From Demequina subtropica (GTDB lineage: Bacteria; Actinomycetota; Actinomycetes; Actinomycetales; Demequinaceae): DNA of 64,000 nt. The notes below the pieces were generated by a model. That model did not search any database. It was not told the DNA's origin and was given only the letters and a program-made list of their open reading frames with translations. Both the position numbers and the translations under genes were made by a program. This document shows, piece by piece, positions 24,840 to 33,538 of this stretch. The stretch lies in NCBI RefSeq assembly GCF_000971235.1, contig NZ_BBMB01000009.1, positions 58,012 to 122,011 of the forward strand. The letters are read 5' to 3'. How positions within the stretch are numbered: position 1 is the stretch's first letter; each line of letters starts with the position of its first letter.

Positions 24840-25265
24840 ATGAGCCGCGGGGCGCGCTGGGCCATCGTCCTGTCCGGGATCGTGGCCTGGGGTGTGGTGC
24901 TCGCGGTCCTGTCCACGACCCTCCCGATCTGGGTGATCGCCGTGGCGCTGCTGGTGCCGGCGGTCGTCATGGAGGCGCCGATCCGCAGGTTCCTGGGTCT
25001 GGCGCCGCTCGGCCGTCCGCCCGCCCGCGAGCCGGGTCCGTTCACGGTCACCGTGACGGCCTGGGGCGAGACCCCGGAGCTGGTGCTGGAGGCGGCGCGC
25101 GAGGAGGGGGCGGACGTGCGCCAGCTCCGCACCGTGCGCGAGGCCATCGAGAAGGGGGCCCCGCTCATCGTCCGACGGAACGTATCGGAGGACGCCGCGC
25201 GTGAGGTAGCGGGCAACCTCGAGCGCGCCGGCGCGGTCGTCGCGGTCGAGGAGGGCGGCGGCTGA
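24840..25265 (+). CDS. Membrane protein with ribosomal L7/L12 C-terminal-like domain (copy 2)
   Basis: A 141-residue paralogue of the preceding gene. Two helices (about 7-25 and 27-42) are followed by FTVTVTAWGETPELVLEAAR, LRTVREAIEKGAPLIVRRNV, SEDAAREVAGNLERAGAVVA and VEE. The Gly-Ala-x-Val ending and helix spacing match the L7/L12 C-terminal fold, and VTAWG is shared with copy 1. A GTG at 24831 is an alternative start. The 4-base gap to the next gene suggests co-transcription with the dehydrogenase. Confidence 0.72.
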   Translation: MSRGARWAIVLSGIVAWGVVLAVLSTTLPIWVIAVALLVPAVVMEAPIRRFLGLAPLGRPPAREPGPFTVTVTAWGETPELVLEAAREEGADVRQLRTVREAIEKGAPLIVRRNVSEDAAREVAGNLERAGAVVAVEEGGG

Positions 25266-25267
25266 GC

Positions 25268-26194
25268 ATGGCGGAGCCGCGCCCGTCCGTGCTCGTCGAC
25301 ATGTCGCTCCACCCGGAGGCGCTCGCGCTGCTGCGCGCCGCGGCCGAGGTCGCCGTGCTCCCTCGCGGGGGCAAGGAACGGGCCCGGGCGATCGCGACCG
25401 CGGCCGGAATCGTCGCGTACGGGCCGCCCGGCACGGCCGAGCTCGAGGCGGCCCCGCGCCTGCGCGCGCTGGCGGTCCACCTTGCGCCGCCCGAGGTCCG
25501 CACCCTCGCGAGCGAGCGGGGGATCGCGCTGCTCGAGTCGACCCGCCTGTGGCGCACGGTCGCGGAGCACACGCTCGCGCTGCTGCTCGCGACCCTGCGC
25601 CGGGTGCCTGCCGCCGACAAGGCGATCCGGGACGGCCGCTGGCCGCGCGAGGACCTCAAGGTCCCGTACTCCGGCCGCGATCTCGCAGGCTCGACGGTCG
25701 GCGTCCTGGGTGCGGGGCGCATCGGCGCACCCCTGCTGCGCATGCTCGCCGCGCTCGAGGCGCGACCGTTGTTCGTGGACAAGGTCCCGCTCCCGGACCT
25801 CGAGTCCGCGACGGGCGCACGCCAGGTGGGCCTCGACACCCTGCTCGCACAGTCCGATGCGATCGTGGTCCTCCTTCCTCTCGACGAGGTCACGCGGGGC
25901 ACGCTCGGCGCCGCCGAGCTCGCCCGCATGAAGCCCGGCGCGATCCTGGTCAACACCGCGCGCGGGCCGGTGGTCGACGAGGACGCCCTCCTCGAGGCGT
26001 TGCGCTCGGGGGCCCTCGCGGGCGCCGGGCTCGACGTGCACGGGGACGAGCCGCTCCCGGCGGATCATCCCCTGCTCGCGCTCGAGCGGGTGGTCGTCAC
26101 CCCGCACCTGGGCGGGTCGACCCTGGAGTGCGACCTCGAGCTGGTCGAGGGGCTGCTCGCCGCCCTCGACGGCGGCGGCGCGGCCCGCTCCTGA
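25268..26194 (+). CDS. D-isomer-specific 2-hydroxyacid dehydrogenase
   Basis: A 308-residue NAD(P)-dependent oxidoreductase. The Rossmann motif GVLGAGRIGAPLL (about 142-154) and the family's catalytic residues are visible: Arg in NTARGPVVDE, Glu in HGDEPLP, His in VTPHLGGST. The family reduces 2-keto acids or oxidises D-2-hydroxyacids; the substrate (phosphoglycerate-like, glyoxylate or other) cannot be told. It is 4 bases downstream of the L7/L12-like gene. Confidence 0.9.
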   Translation: MAEPRPSVLVDMSLHPEALALLRAAAEVAVLPRGGKERARAIATAAGIVAYGPPGTAELEAAPRLRALAVHLAPPEVRTLASERGIALLESTRLWRTVAEHTLALLLATLRRVPAADKAIRDGRWPREDLKVPYSGRDLAGSTVGVLGAGRIGAPLLRMLAALEARPLFVDKVPLPDLESATGARQVGLDTLLAQSDAIVVLLPLDEVTRGTLGAAELARMKPGAILVNTARGPVVDEDALLEALRSGALAGAGLDVHGDEPLPADHPLLALERVVVTPHLGGSTLECDLELVEGLLAALDGGGAARS

Positions 26195-26283
26195 GGGCGC
26201 CGAGGTCTCATCCTCGTCACGATGCGGGCACCTCCCCGCGGTGCGGCAACCTCCGGGACACATGCCTCTGGGAGCATGCGGCC

Positions 26284-27828
26284 ATGAGACGCTCGACCGC
26301 ACCCTTGGCCGGAGTCGTCGGAGCCCTCGTGGTGGTCGAGGCGACGTCCGGCGTCATCCAGGGCTTCTATACGCCGCTGCTGCCCGATATCGCCCGCAAC
26401 CTGGGCATCCACGATGCGGACGTCAACTGGTTCGAGGCGGCCCAGCTGCTGCTGAGCGCGATCGTGGTGCCGCTGCTCGCACGCCTCGGCGACATGATCG
26501 GGCACCGGAAGGTCCTCATCGGCTCGCTCGTGGTGACGGCGGCGGCCTCGTGGGCGATCGCCTTCTCGGGCGAGTTCTGGCTCTTCACCCTCGTCTGGGC
26601 GATCCAGGGCTTCTACGTGGTCTGGCTTCCCATGAACGTGTCGATCATCCATGCGCGGGCGCGCAAGCATGAGAACACCGCGGAGCTCACCGCGAAGGGC
26701 GCCGGCCTCATCGTGGTCGCGCTCGAGGGCGGCGCGATCGGCGGCGCGCTGCTCGCGGGCCAGCTGGGCGGCATCTTCGCGGACCGGCTGTGGCTCACGC
26801 TGTCGGTCCCTGCGGTGCTCGTCACCGTCGCGCTCGTCGTCGTGATCTTCAAGGTCGAGGACCCCGGTACCAGCGCCGGCGGCCGCATCGACTCGAGCGG
26901 CACGGTGCTGCTGAGCCTCGCGCTGCTCTCGATCACCGGCGGGCTCTCGCTGGTCCGTGTCAACGGCTTCACCGTCTGGGTGTGGGCGATGGTCGCGATC
27001 GGCCTCGCGCTCCTGTGGTGGTTCGTACGCGTCGAGAAGCGCAAGGACGACCCGCTGATCGACATGTCGCTCATCGCACGTCCCACGCTGTGGCCCGTGA
27101 TCCTCACGTCGGCGCTGTTCGGCGTCTCGGTGCTCGGTGCGCAGGGGCCGCTGTCGACGTTCGCCGCCACGGATCCCACCGAGGTGGGCTACGGCCTCGG
27201 CCTCGACTCGGCGTCGCGCTCGTACCTCATCGGCGCGTACGTCTTCTCGCTGCTCATCGGCGCGGGCGTGTACGCGCGGCTGTCGCGCCGCTTCGCACCG
27301 CGCGCGGTGCTGCTGGGCGCCGCCGGGATGGTCTCGGCCGGCTACCTGCTGCTGATCCCGCTGCACGGCGACGTCGTGACGGTCACGTCGCTCATGGTGG
27401 TCGCGGGGCTCGGCTCGGGAGCGCTCGTCGCCGCGCTGCCCGCGACGGCCGCGGCGGCGGCGCCGCCCCACCAGACCGGCGTCGCGACCGGCCTCACCAA
27501 CACGACCAAGACCCTCGGCGGTGCCTTCGCGTCCGCGATCTTCGCGCTCGCGCTCTCCTCGGGGATCGACGATGCGGAGACGACCGCCGCACCGCTCGCC
27601 GGGTACCAGGCGGTGTGGGCGATCTGCGGCGTGACCGCGCTCGTCGCCGTCGCCGCCATGCTCACCGTCCCCAAGGCCGCCTTCACGTCCGCCGACCCCG
27701 AGGCGCAGGGGCTCGGCGATCGCTCCGACGCCATGGCGCTCGAGGCCATCGGTGCTGATGTGGTGGTCTCGGAGCAGTCGGTGCCGCGTCGCGAGCAGAC
27801 CGAGACCGACGAGGAGGGACGCGCGTGA
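26284..27828 (+). CDS. MFS transporter, DHA2-like drug or metabolite exporter
   Basis: A 514-residue membrane protein with about 14 helices. The motif A region LLARLGDMIGHRKVLIGS lies in the loop after helix 2, and the long central and C-terminal parts fit the 14-helix DHA2 group. The C-terminal ~45 residues are charged and cytoplasmic. The stop overlaps the dipeptidase start (GTGA). Its pairing with a peptidase may mean export or uptake of a peptide-like compound, but that is inference. Confidence 0.88.
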   Translation: MRRSTAPLAGVVGALVVVEATSGVIQGFYTPLLPDIARNLGIHDADVNWFEAAQLLLSAIVVPLLARLGDMIGHRKVLIGSLVVTAAASWAIAFSGEFWLFTLVWAIQGFYVVWLPMNVSIIHARARKHENTAELTAKGAGLIVVALEGGAIGGALLAGQLGGIFADRLWLTLSVPAVLVTVALVVVIFKVEDPGTSAGGRIDSSGTVLLSLALLSITGGLSLVRVNGFTVWVWAMVAIGLALLWWFVRVEKRKDDPLIDMSLIARPTLWPVILTSALFGVSVLGAQGPLSTFAATDPTEVGYGLGLDSASRSYLIGAYVFSLLIGAGVYARLSRRFAPRAVLLGAAGMVSAGYLLLIPLHGDVVTVTSLMVVAGLGSGALVAALPATAAAAAPPHQTGVATGLTNTTKTLGGAFASAIFALALSSGIDDAETTAAPLAGYQAVWAICGVTALVAVAAMLTVPKAAFTSADPEAQGLGDRSDAMALEAIGADVVVSEQSVPRREQTETDEEGRA

Positions 27829-29183
27829 CCGTCCCCTCCGCCGAGGCCGTCGCCGAGCACCTCGCCGCGCTGGTCCGCATCCCCACGGTGACCCCGAAGT
27901 ATGCCGGCCCGCACGACGAGGCGACGGCGGCGAGCTTCGCGGCGCTCCACGACGCGCTGCGCACCTTCTATCCGCGCGTCTTCGCGCACGCGGTCGAGGA
28001 CATCGGCCGCGCGGGCCTGCTCATCCGCATCCCCGGCGGCGCCGCCGACAGGCCGCTCGTCCTCATGGCCCACCAGGATGTGGTGCCGGTGCCCGCGGAC
28101 TGGGCCGCCGAGGGCTGGGAGCACGAGCCCTTCGAGGGCGCGATCGTCGACGGCTGGGTCCACGGCCGCGGCACGCTCGACGACAAGGGCGCGCTCACGG
28201 TGATGCTCGAGGCGGTCGAGTCGCTGCTGGACGAGGCCTGGACCCCGCCGCAGGACGTCTACGTCCTCATGGGAGCCGACGAGGAGTCCTACGGCGACTG
28301 CGCCATCACCGCCGCGTCCGTGCTGACCGAGCGCGGCATCGTGCCGTGGATGGTGCTCGACGAGGGCGGCGCCGTCGCCACCGGCGCGTTCCCCGGGCTC
28401 GACGGCGAGGCCGCCGTCATCGGCGTCTCCGAGAAGGGGATCGTCGACGTGCGGCTCACGGTCGAGGGCCTGGGCGGTCACGCCTCGACCCCGCCGCGCG
28501 AGTCCGCGCCCGGCATCCTGGCCAACGCGCTCGCGCGGATCGAGGCGCATCCGCACCCGGCCGAGGTGAACGACGTCTCCGTCGAGATGCTCGAGCTCGT
28601 GGGCGGGCGCCTGCGTGGCCCGCTCGGCGCGCTGCTGCGCCGTGCCTCGTCCCTTCGCGGGGTGCTCGCGCGGGTGATGCCGCGCCTCGGCCCCGAGCTC
28701 GCGGCCATGGTCCGCACCACGGTCGCGATCACGCAGCTCGAGGGCAGCCCCGCGCACAACGTGCTCGCGACGCGCGCCACGGCGGTGCTGAACCTCCGCG
28801 TCGCGGTCGGGTCGAGCGTCGAGGAGGCCGTGGCGCATCTCCGCGCGGTCGTGAAGGACAGCCGGGTGGAGATCGAGCCCGAGCTGCCGTCGGAGCCCTC
28901 GCCCGTGTCCCCGCGCGGGGACGATGCACGGTGGGCAGCGATGCTCGAGGCCGTGGGCGCCTCCTATCCGGAGGCGCTCGCGATCCCGTACGTCATGCTC
29001 GCCGCCTCCGACTCGCGGCACCTCGCTCCGATGTCGGGCGCGACCTACCGCTTCGCGCCGCTGAGGATGTCGAAGCCGCAGCGCGAGGCGGTGCACGGGC
29101 CCAACGAGAAGGTCGAGGTCGAGTCGCTGGGCCGCGGCGTCGCGTTCTACCGCGCGCTCCTGACCTCCGACAGACTGGGGTGA
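27825..29183 (+). CDS. M20/M25/M40-family dipeptidase
   Basis: A 452-residue zinc hydrolase. Metal-site motifs are in place: VLMAHQDVVPV (His, about 82), GRGTLDDKGA (bridging Asp, about 114), GADEESYGD (catalytic and metal Glu, about 150) and the dimerisation/lid segment VEGLGGHASTPP. The start GTG has GAGGAGG 8 bases upstream and overlaps the transporter stop. It would hydrolyse small peptides or N-acyl amino acids in the cytoplasm. Confidence 0.93.
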   Translation: MTVPSAEAVAEHLAALVRIPTVTPKYAGPHDEATAASFAALHDALRTFYPRVFAHAVEDIGRAGLLIRIPGGAADRPLVLMAHQDVVPVPADWAAEGWEHEPFEGAIVDGWVHGRGTLDDKGALTVMLEAVESLLDEAWTPPQDVYVLMGADEESYGDCAITAASVLTERGIVPWMVLDEGGAVATGAFPGLDGEAAVIGVSEKGIVDVRLTVEGLGGHASTPPRESAPGILANALARIEAHPHPAEVNDVSVEMLELVGGRLRGPLGALLRRASSLRGVLARVMPRLGPELAAMVRTTVAITQLEGSPAHNVLATRATAVLNLRVAVGSSVEEAVAHLRAVVKDSRVEIEPELPSEPSPVSPRGDDARWAAMLEAVGASYPEALAIPYVMLAASDSRHLAPMSGATYRFAPLRMSKPQREAVHGPNEKVEVESLGRGVAFYRALLTSDRLG

Positions 29184-29710
29184 TGGTCCCGATCATCCGC
29201 CGCATCGACCCCGAGGACTGGGCGCGGGCGCGCGACCTCAGGCTCGAGGCCCTCGCCGACCCGGCCGCGGCCGTCGCGTTCCTCGACACCCTCGAGGTCG
29301 CGCGCGCCCGACCGGACGAGTTCTGGATCGAGCGGGCCGCGCGGGCCTCGCACGGCGGCGAGGCGCTGCAGCTGCTCGCTGAGGACGGCGAGACGCTCGT
29401 CGGGACGGTGACGGTGCTGGTCCAGGGCGCCGGATCCGCAGACTACTTCGGCGCGATCATCCCCGAGCGCCGGGCGATCCTGGTGGGCGTCTACCTCGCG
29501 CCCGCGGCGCGGGGGACGGGCCTGATCGGCGCGCTGGTGGAGCGGGCCGTCGAGTGGTCCCGCGCGCAGGGGCTCGCCCTGCTGCACCTCGATGTGCACG
29601 CGGACAACCCGCGCGCGCGGGCGGCCTACGAGCGGCTCGGCTTCCGCGCCACCGGGCACGAGTTCGAGACCGCGATGGGCCACGAGCTCCAGATGGCCCG
29701 CGCGCTGTGA
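29183..29710 (+). CDS. GNAT-family N-acetyltransferase
   Basis: A 175-residue acyltransferase. The acetyl-CoA site VGVYLAPAARGTGLIGALVE (Q/RxxGxG/A type, here ARGTGLIG) and the beta-bulge end of the fold HLDVHADNPRARAAYERLGF are clear. The ATG overlaps the dipeptidase stop by one base, placing it in the same operon. The substrate is unknown. Confidence 0.9.
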   Translation: MVPIIRRIDPEDWARARDLRLEALADPAAAVAFLDTLEVARARPDEFWIERAARASHGGEALQLLAEDGETLVGTVTVLVQGAGSADYFGAIIPERRAILVGVYLAPAARGTGLIGALVERAVEWSRAQGLALLHLDVHADNPRARAAYERLGFRATGHEFETAMGHELQMARAL

Positions 29711-29724
29711 GGCGCGCGCCGCAC

Positions 29725-29730
29725 TAGCCT
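29725..29730 (+). promoter_or_regulatory. -10 box of the methyltransferase gene (leaderless start)
   Basis: TAGCCT followed by 7 bases and the GTG start. Confidence 0.5.
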
Positions 29731-29737
29731 CGATGGC

Positions 29738-31252
29738 GTGAGCCTCGACACCCCCGCGCTTCCCGATCCCGCCTCCGCCGACGCGCTGCGCGGCGACCTC
29801 GCCGACTGGACCGTCGACGCCGTCGAGGCCGTGGTGGGGGAGCGTGCGATGCGCGCCTTCTCCCGCGAGCAGGTGCTGCCGGCCCGCCTGGCGGCCCGCG
29901 CATCGTCCACGCCGCAGGCGACCCTGACGCGGCTGTTCCTCCTGGGCGACACCGTGGCGACCTCCGAGCTCGACGCCGCGCTTCCCGCGACGGGCGCCGA
30001 CGGTGCGGCGCGCATCGGCCTGGTCGAGCTCTCGGGCGGGGAGGCGCGCGCGCGGGTGGATCTCCGCCCCTACGCGGCGATCGAGGACGACGGCGAGTCC
30101 CGGTGGTGGGTCGCGTCCGACCAAGGCGAGGCGGTCACGGGCGCGCGCCTGCGCGCCGATCACGTGCTGGGCATCGGCGGGGCGTCGCTCACCCTCGCGG
30201 GGATGACGATGCGCGCGCCGGTCGGTCGCGTGCTGGACCTCGGCACGGGGTGCGGGATCCAGGCGTTGCATGCGTCGCGCCATGCCGCCGAGGTGGTGGC
30301 GACCGACATCTCGCGCCGTGCGCTCGCGTACGCCGCCTTCAACCGTGCGCTCAACGCGGCCGGTGCGTGGTCGCTGCGCGAGGGATCGATGCTCGAGCCC
30401 GTCGCGGGGGAGGAGTTCGACCTGGTCGTGTCGAACCCGCCGTTCGTCATCACGCCCGAGGGCGCGCCGAGCTTCGAGTACCGGGCCTCAGGCGTGCCGG
30501 GCGACGGCATCGTCTCCTCGCTCGTCTCCTCGGTGGGAGGCGTGCTGGCGCCCGGAGGGGCTGCCCAGATGCTCGGCAACTGGGAGATCCGCGGCGAGTC
30601 CTGGACCGAGCCGCTCGAGGCGTGGCTCGCGGCCTCGCCGGCGCCGCTCGACGCGTGGGTGATCGAGCGCGACGAGCTCGACGCCGCCGAGTACGCCGAG
30701 ACCTGGCTGCGGGACGCGGGAGTGACGCCCGAGCGGGGGCGTGCCGAGTTCGAGGCCGCCTACCAGGCGTATCTCACGGACTTCGACTCGCGAGGGGTGC
30801 GGGCGATCGGCTTCGGGATGGTGCTGCTGCGCCGACCCGTCGGCGGGGCCCCCACGCTGCGCCGCCTCGAGCAGCATGAGGGCCCGTTGCAGGAGCCTTT
30901 CGGCGGCTACCTCGTCGCCGCGCTCGCGGCCCACGACCGCGTCGCGTCCATGTCCGACGCGGAGCTCCTCGACACCGCCTGGACCGCGGCCGCCGATGTC
31001 ACGCGCGAGTCCTACGGGCCCGTGCTCCAGGCTGATCCCTCCTACCTCCTGCTCCGCCAGGGTGCGGGCCTGGGGCGCTCGGTGTCGATGGACACCGCGC
31101 TCGCCGGCTTCGTCGGGGCCTGCGACGGCGAGCTCACGGCGGGCCAGATCGCGCACGCGCTCGCGGCGCTGCTGGACGTGCCCGCGGGCGCGATGCTCTC
31201 CGGCCTGGTCCCGGCGATCCGCGAGCTGGTGGCGGACGGCTTCCTCGCCTAG
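29738..31252 (+). CDS. Class I SAM methyltransferase, HemK/small-methyltransferase type
   Basis: A 504-residue protein with three parts: an N-terminal helical domain (about 1-140), a Rossmann methyltransferase core with VLDLGTGCGIQALHAS (about 168-183) and NPPF (about 230-233, the motif of enzymes methylating amide or ring nitrogens), and a C-terminal domain (about 380-504) peculiar to actinobacterial homologues. NPPF suggests modification of Gln, Asn or a base. The exact target is unknown. Confidence 0.88.
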   Translation: MSLDTPALPDPASADALRGDLADWTVDAVEAVVGERAMRAFSREQVLPARLAARASSTPQATLTRLFLLGDTVATSELDAALPATGADGAARIGLVELSGGEARARVDLRPYAAIEDDGESRWWVASDQGEAVTGARLRADHVLGIGGASLTLAGMTMRAPVGRVLDLGTGCGIQALHASRHAAEVVATDISRRALAYAAFNRALNAAGAWSLREGSMLEPVAGEEFDLVVSNPPFVITPEGAPSFEYRASGVPGDGIVSSLVSSVGGVLAPGGAAQMLGNWEIRGESWTEPLEAWLAASPAPLDAWVIERDELDAAEYAETWLRDAGVTPERGRAEFEAAYQAYLTDFDSRGVRAIGFGMVLLRRPVGGAPTLRRLEQHEGPLQEPFGGYLVAALAAHDRVASMSDAELLDTAWTAAADVTRESYGPVLQADPSYLLLRQGAGLGRSVSMDTALAGFVGACDGELTAGQIAHALAALLDVPAGAMLSGLVPAIRELVADGFLA

Positions 31253-31702
31253 GCGCGACGCGCCGGCGAGTGACCAATCTCACTGGGAGTTTCCTGGGAA
31301 TTCACCGCGATGCCAAGGCATTGCCATGGCTTGGGGCGGGGCCTCTTGGCTTTACCGGCCCTTGGTCCCAGGGTGAGGCACGCCACACCAGATACGGGAC
31401 CCAGGTCCGAAGCGGTCACCGAGGCGCAAAACTACCCTTGAAGGGTGACATCGACGTTCGCCGCAGGAGCCGGGGTGCAGGCCGCCTCAGACGCCCTGCG
31501 ACCCTCCACCATGGGTGAGAATGACGGTGTCGAGGCGGCGCTGATGCACGACCATCGCCCCCTCGCCGATGAAATCCCACACGACGGTGTGTCGGCGCGT
31601 CCCACGACGCCGCGTCGGCGCACCCTGAAGACGTCCGGACCGGTCGTCAGAAAAGGACGCCGCGGAGATCCCGCGGCATCGCCGACGCAGGAGGCACCCC
31701 CC
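31253..31702 (+). other. 450-bp intergenic/leader region before the NrdG-like gene
   Basis: The first ~190 bases are less GC-rich than the genes. They contain a possible long-range stem (tcactggga near 31279 with tcccagggtga near 31367) and a nested ccaag/cttgg stem. ACCCTT-G-AAGGGT (31434-31446) is a 6-1-6 palindrome that could be an operator. GCCGCGG-agatc-CCGCGGC (31659-31677) is a hairpin 11 bases before the ribosome-binding sequence. I do not recognise a riboswitch family. No reading frame here looks coding. Confidence 0.45.
31434..31446. promoter_or_regulatory. 6-1-6 palindrome, possible operator upstream of nrdG-like gene
   Basis: ACCCTTGAAGGGT, perfect apart from its central G. The cognate protein is unknown. 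Confidence 0.35.
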
Positions 31703-32428
31703 ATGTCCACCACCGAGATCGACATCACCGCCATCGCCGACGAGACCGCCGACGGGCTGGTCATCGCGGACTTCCTCACCTCCTGCACCCACGCATGGCC
31801 CGGCCGCATCGCCGCGACGGTCACCCTGCAGGGCTGCCCGTGGCTGTGCGCGTACTGCGGCACGCCGGACAGCCACGACCCGACCGGCGAGGGGCGGGTG
31901 ACGTGGCAGCGCGTGCTCGAGCAGCTCGAGTCCCACCGCGGCCTGGTCGACGCGGTCGTGTTCGGCGGCGGCGAGCCCACCCGCCAGGACGGCCTCCTCC
32001 CGGCCATCCGCGAGGCGCGCTCGCTCGGCTACGCGACCGGTCTGCACACGATGGGCGCCCACCCGGGCCGCCTCGCGTCGGTCCTTCCCGAGGTCGACTT
32101 CGTCCGCTTCGACCTCAAGGGCACCCCGGGGATGTACGAGCACATCACGGGCTCCGACACCGCCGGCTTCCAGGCGTGGGCCTCGCTCGAGGCGATCCAC
32201 GAGTCGGGCGTCGACTACGAGGTCCAGCTGATCGTCGACCCGACCGTGCACACGCGCGAGTACGTCCTCGACACCGTACGCGAGGTCATCCACCGCGGCT
32301 TCCACGCCCCGGTGCTCCAGCAGCCGCGCCGCGCGGGCGCCTCGGCGGGCTACCGTCGAGCGCTGCGCAACCGTGGCCTCTACGACGTCATCACGCACGA
32401 GGACCTGCCGGACCTCGCGCGCCGCTGA
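31703..32428 (+). CDS. nrdG: NrdG-like radical SAM activating enzyme
   Basis: A 241-residue anaerobic ribonucleotide-reductase-activating-type protein. The radical SAM motif CPWLCAYC (Cx3Cx2C, about residues 44-51) binds the 4Fe-4S cluster; GGGEPTRQDG is the glycine-rich SAM-binding segment, and DLKGTPGMYEHITGS follows as in NrdG/PFL activases. AGGAGG precedes the ATG by 9 bases. The substrate enzyme NrdD is not adjacent: upstream is a methyltransferase, downstream a terminator. It may serve a distant nrdD or another glycyl-radical enzyme. Confidence 0.82.
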   Translation: MSTTEIDITAIADETADGLVIADFLTSCTHAWPGRIAATVTLQGCPWLCAYCGTPDSHDPTGEGRVTWQRVLEQLESHRGLVDAVVFGGGEPTRQDGLLPAIREARSLGYATGLHTMGAHPGRLASVLPEVDFVRFDLKGTPGMYEHITGSDTAGFQAWASLEAIHESGVDYEVQLIVDPTVHTREYVLDTVREVIHRGFHAPVLQQPRRAGASAGYRRALRNRGLYDVITHEDLPDLARR

Positions 32429-32439
32429 ACCAGGCTTCC

Positions 32440-32473
32440 GAAGGCCCCCGTCGCTGTCGCGGCGGGGGCCTTC
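32440..32473 (+). terminator. Terminator after the NrdG-like gene
   Basis: A 15-bp stem with one mismatch (gaaggcccccgtcgc / gcggcgggggccttc) and TGTC loop, 12 bases after the stop. Confidence 0.8.
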
Positions 32474-32579
32474 TGCATGTCCGGAGCGGTCCTCGGCCGG
32501 GCCTGCGTCGTCGCCTGTGCGGCGTGCGCGCCGCCGCTCGTCTGGGCCTTCGGTCCCAGGAAAGCCGGGCGCTGCCAGG

Positions 32580-32731
32580 AGCGTCATTCCTGATAGCAGC
32601 GTTATTTTACCTAACCGTGACATGTCAACTGATGTTTCGGCGATGTTTCGGGGCCAACGTCCCGGAAGGCGGCGACGCTGGGACGGAAGGGTTCTAGGTG
32701 ACAGCTCAACCAATCCCCGAAAGGAACCATC
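32580..32731 (+). promoter_or_regulatory. AT-rich promoter region with tandem 10-bp repeat
   Basis: A sharp fall in GC content (gttattttacctaa near 32601) precedes the palindrome TGACATGTCA (32618-32627) and two copies of GATGTTTCGG (32631-32640 and 32642-32651) in 11-base register. It looks like a regulator-bound promoter for the following membrane protein. I could not fix -35 and -10 with certainty. Confidence 0.45.
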
Positions 32732-33433
32732 ATGGTCACCAAGCTTCGCATCGTCGGCGCGGGTCTCGCCCTCGCAGGAATCGGCTTCCTCGGCGCCGCC
32801 GGCTTCGCCTACACCGAGGTCGCCGCCGGACAGAACTCGCTCCAGAAGTTCTCCGAGGCCCAGGGCGTCGAGCTCGCCTACGACGAGGACGGCAACCTGA
32901 CCGACCACGGTTCCGTCGAGGGCGCCGAGGCCATCCTCGACCGCCTCGAGAACGAGTGGGGCTACAAGGTCGTGGACTCCGAGCTCGACCCGAGCGACCC
33001 GCTCGTGAACACCGGCACCGAGTACATGTACCAGATGGCCACCGTCGCCACCCACATCCTCTCGGGCACCCAGCCCGTGACCGTCACGGAGACCACCGAG
33101 TATCTCGGTGAGACCTACGAGCCCGGCGAGTACGAGGTCCCGGTCGACGGTCAGTACTGGGCCGACTTCGAGTACGGCAACGAGATCGCCATGCAGGTGC
33201 GTGCCCAGGCGTGGACCGGTGTGGCCCACGGCCTCTTCGGTGAGCTGGGTGTCGGCTCCGTCACCGCCTCGACCCTCAAGCTGGGTCTCGGCATCGTCGG
33301 CCTGATCGCGGGCCTCGGCGCGCTGTTCCTCGCCCTCGGTGGTGCCACCTTCTGGATCGCCGGCGACGTCGCGAAGCGCGACGCTGCCCGTGCCTCGGAG
33401 AAGGTCGCGGAGCCCGAGCTCGCGACCGTCTGA
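32732..33433 (+). CDS. Conserved actinobacterial two-span membrane protein, unknown function
   Basis: A 233-residue protein with an N-terminal helix (IVGAGLALAGIGFLGAAGFAY, about 7-27), a ~145-residue exterior domain that is acidic and tyrosine-rich (EYMYQMATVATHILSGTQPV), and a C-terminal helix (LGIVGLIAGLGALFLALGGA, about 187-206) with a charged tail. Similar proteins are often mislabelled aromatic-ring-opening dioxygenase LigA; nothing here supports catalysis. GAAAGGA lies 6 bases before the ATG. It has its own promoter region and terminator, so it is probably strongly and separately expressed. Confidence 0.8.
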   Translation: MVTKLRIVGAGLALAGIGFLGAAGFAYTEVAAGQNSLQKFSEAQGVELAYDEDGNLTDHGSVEGAEAILDRLENEWGYKVVDSELDPSDPLVNTGTEYMYQMATVATHILSGTQPVTVTETTEYLGETYEPGEYEVPVDGQYWADFEYGNEIAMQVRAQAWTGVAHGLFGELGVGSVTASTLKLGLGIVGLIAGLGALFLALGGATFWIAGDVAKRDAARASEKVAEPELATV

Positions 33434-33454
33434 CGCCCTCAAGCGCCTCCCACG

Positions 33455-33484
33455 AGCGGGAGGGTCCTCCGGGACCCTCCCGCT
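33455..33484 (+). terminator. Terminator hairpin
   Basis: A 13-bp perfect stem agcgggagggtcc / ggaccctcccgct with TCCG loop, followed by tcgtcg. Confidence 0.82.
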
Positions 33485-33525
33485 TCGTCGTCCCCTCACC
33501 CTTTACCAGGGCGGAAGCGGGTGGG

Positions 33526-33531
33526 TACGCT
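33526..33531 (+). promoter_or_regulatory. -10 box deciding a leaderless GTG start
   Basis: TACGCT followed by 7 bases and the GTG at 33539. Confidence 0.45.
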
Positions 33532-33538
33532 CGGCCCC

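Noticed and set aside
31253..31702. Cobalamin riboswitch or NrdR boxes before the NrdG-like gene
   Set aside because: I found neither a B12-box-like sequence nor paired NrdR-type palindromes.
31432..32007. A 191-codon minus-strand frame in the leader of the NrdG-like gene
   Set aside because: Overlaps the radical SAM motif region antisense, has no ribosome-binding sequence, and its composition is that of a shadow.
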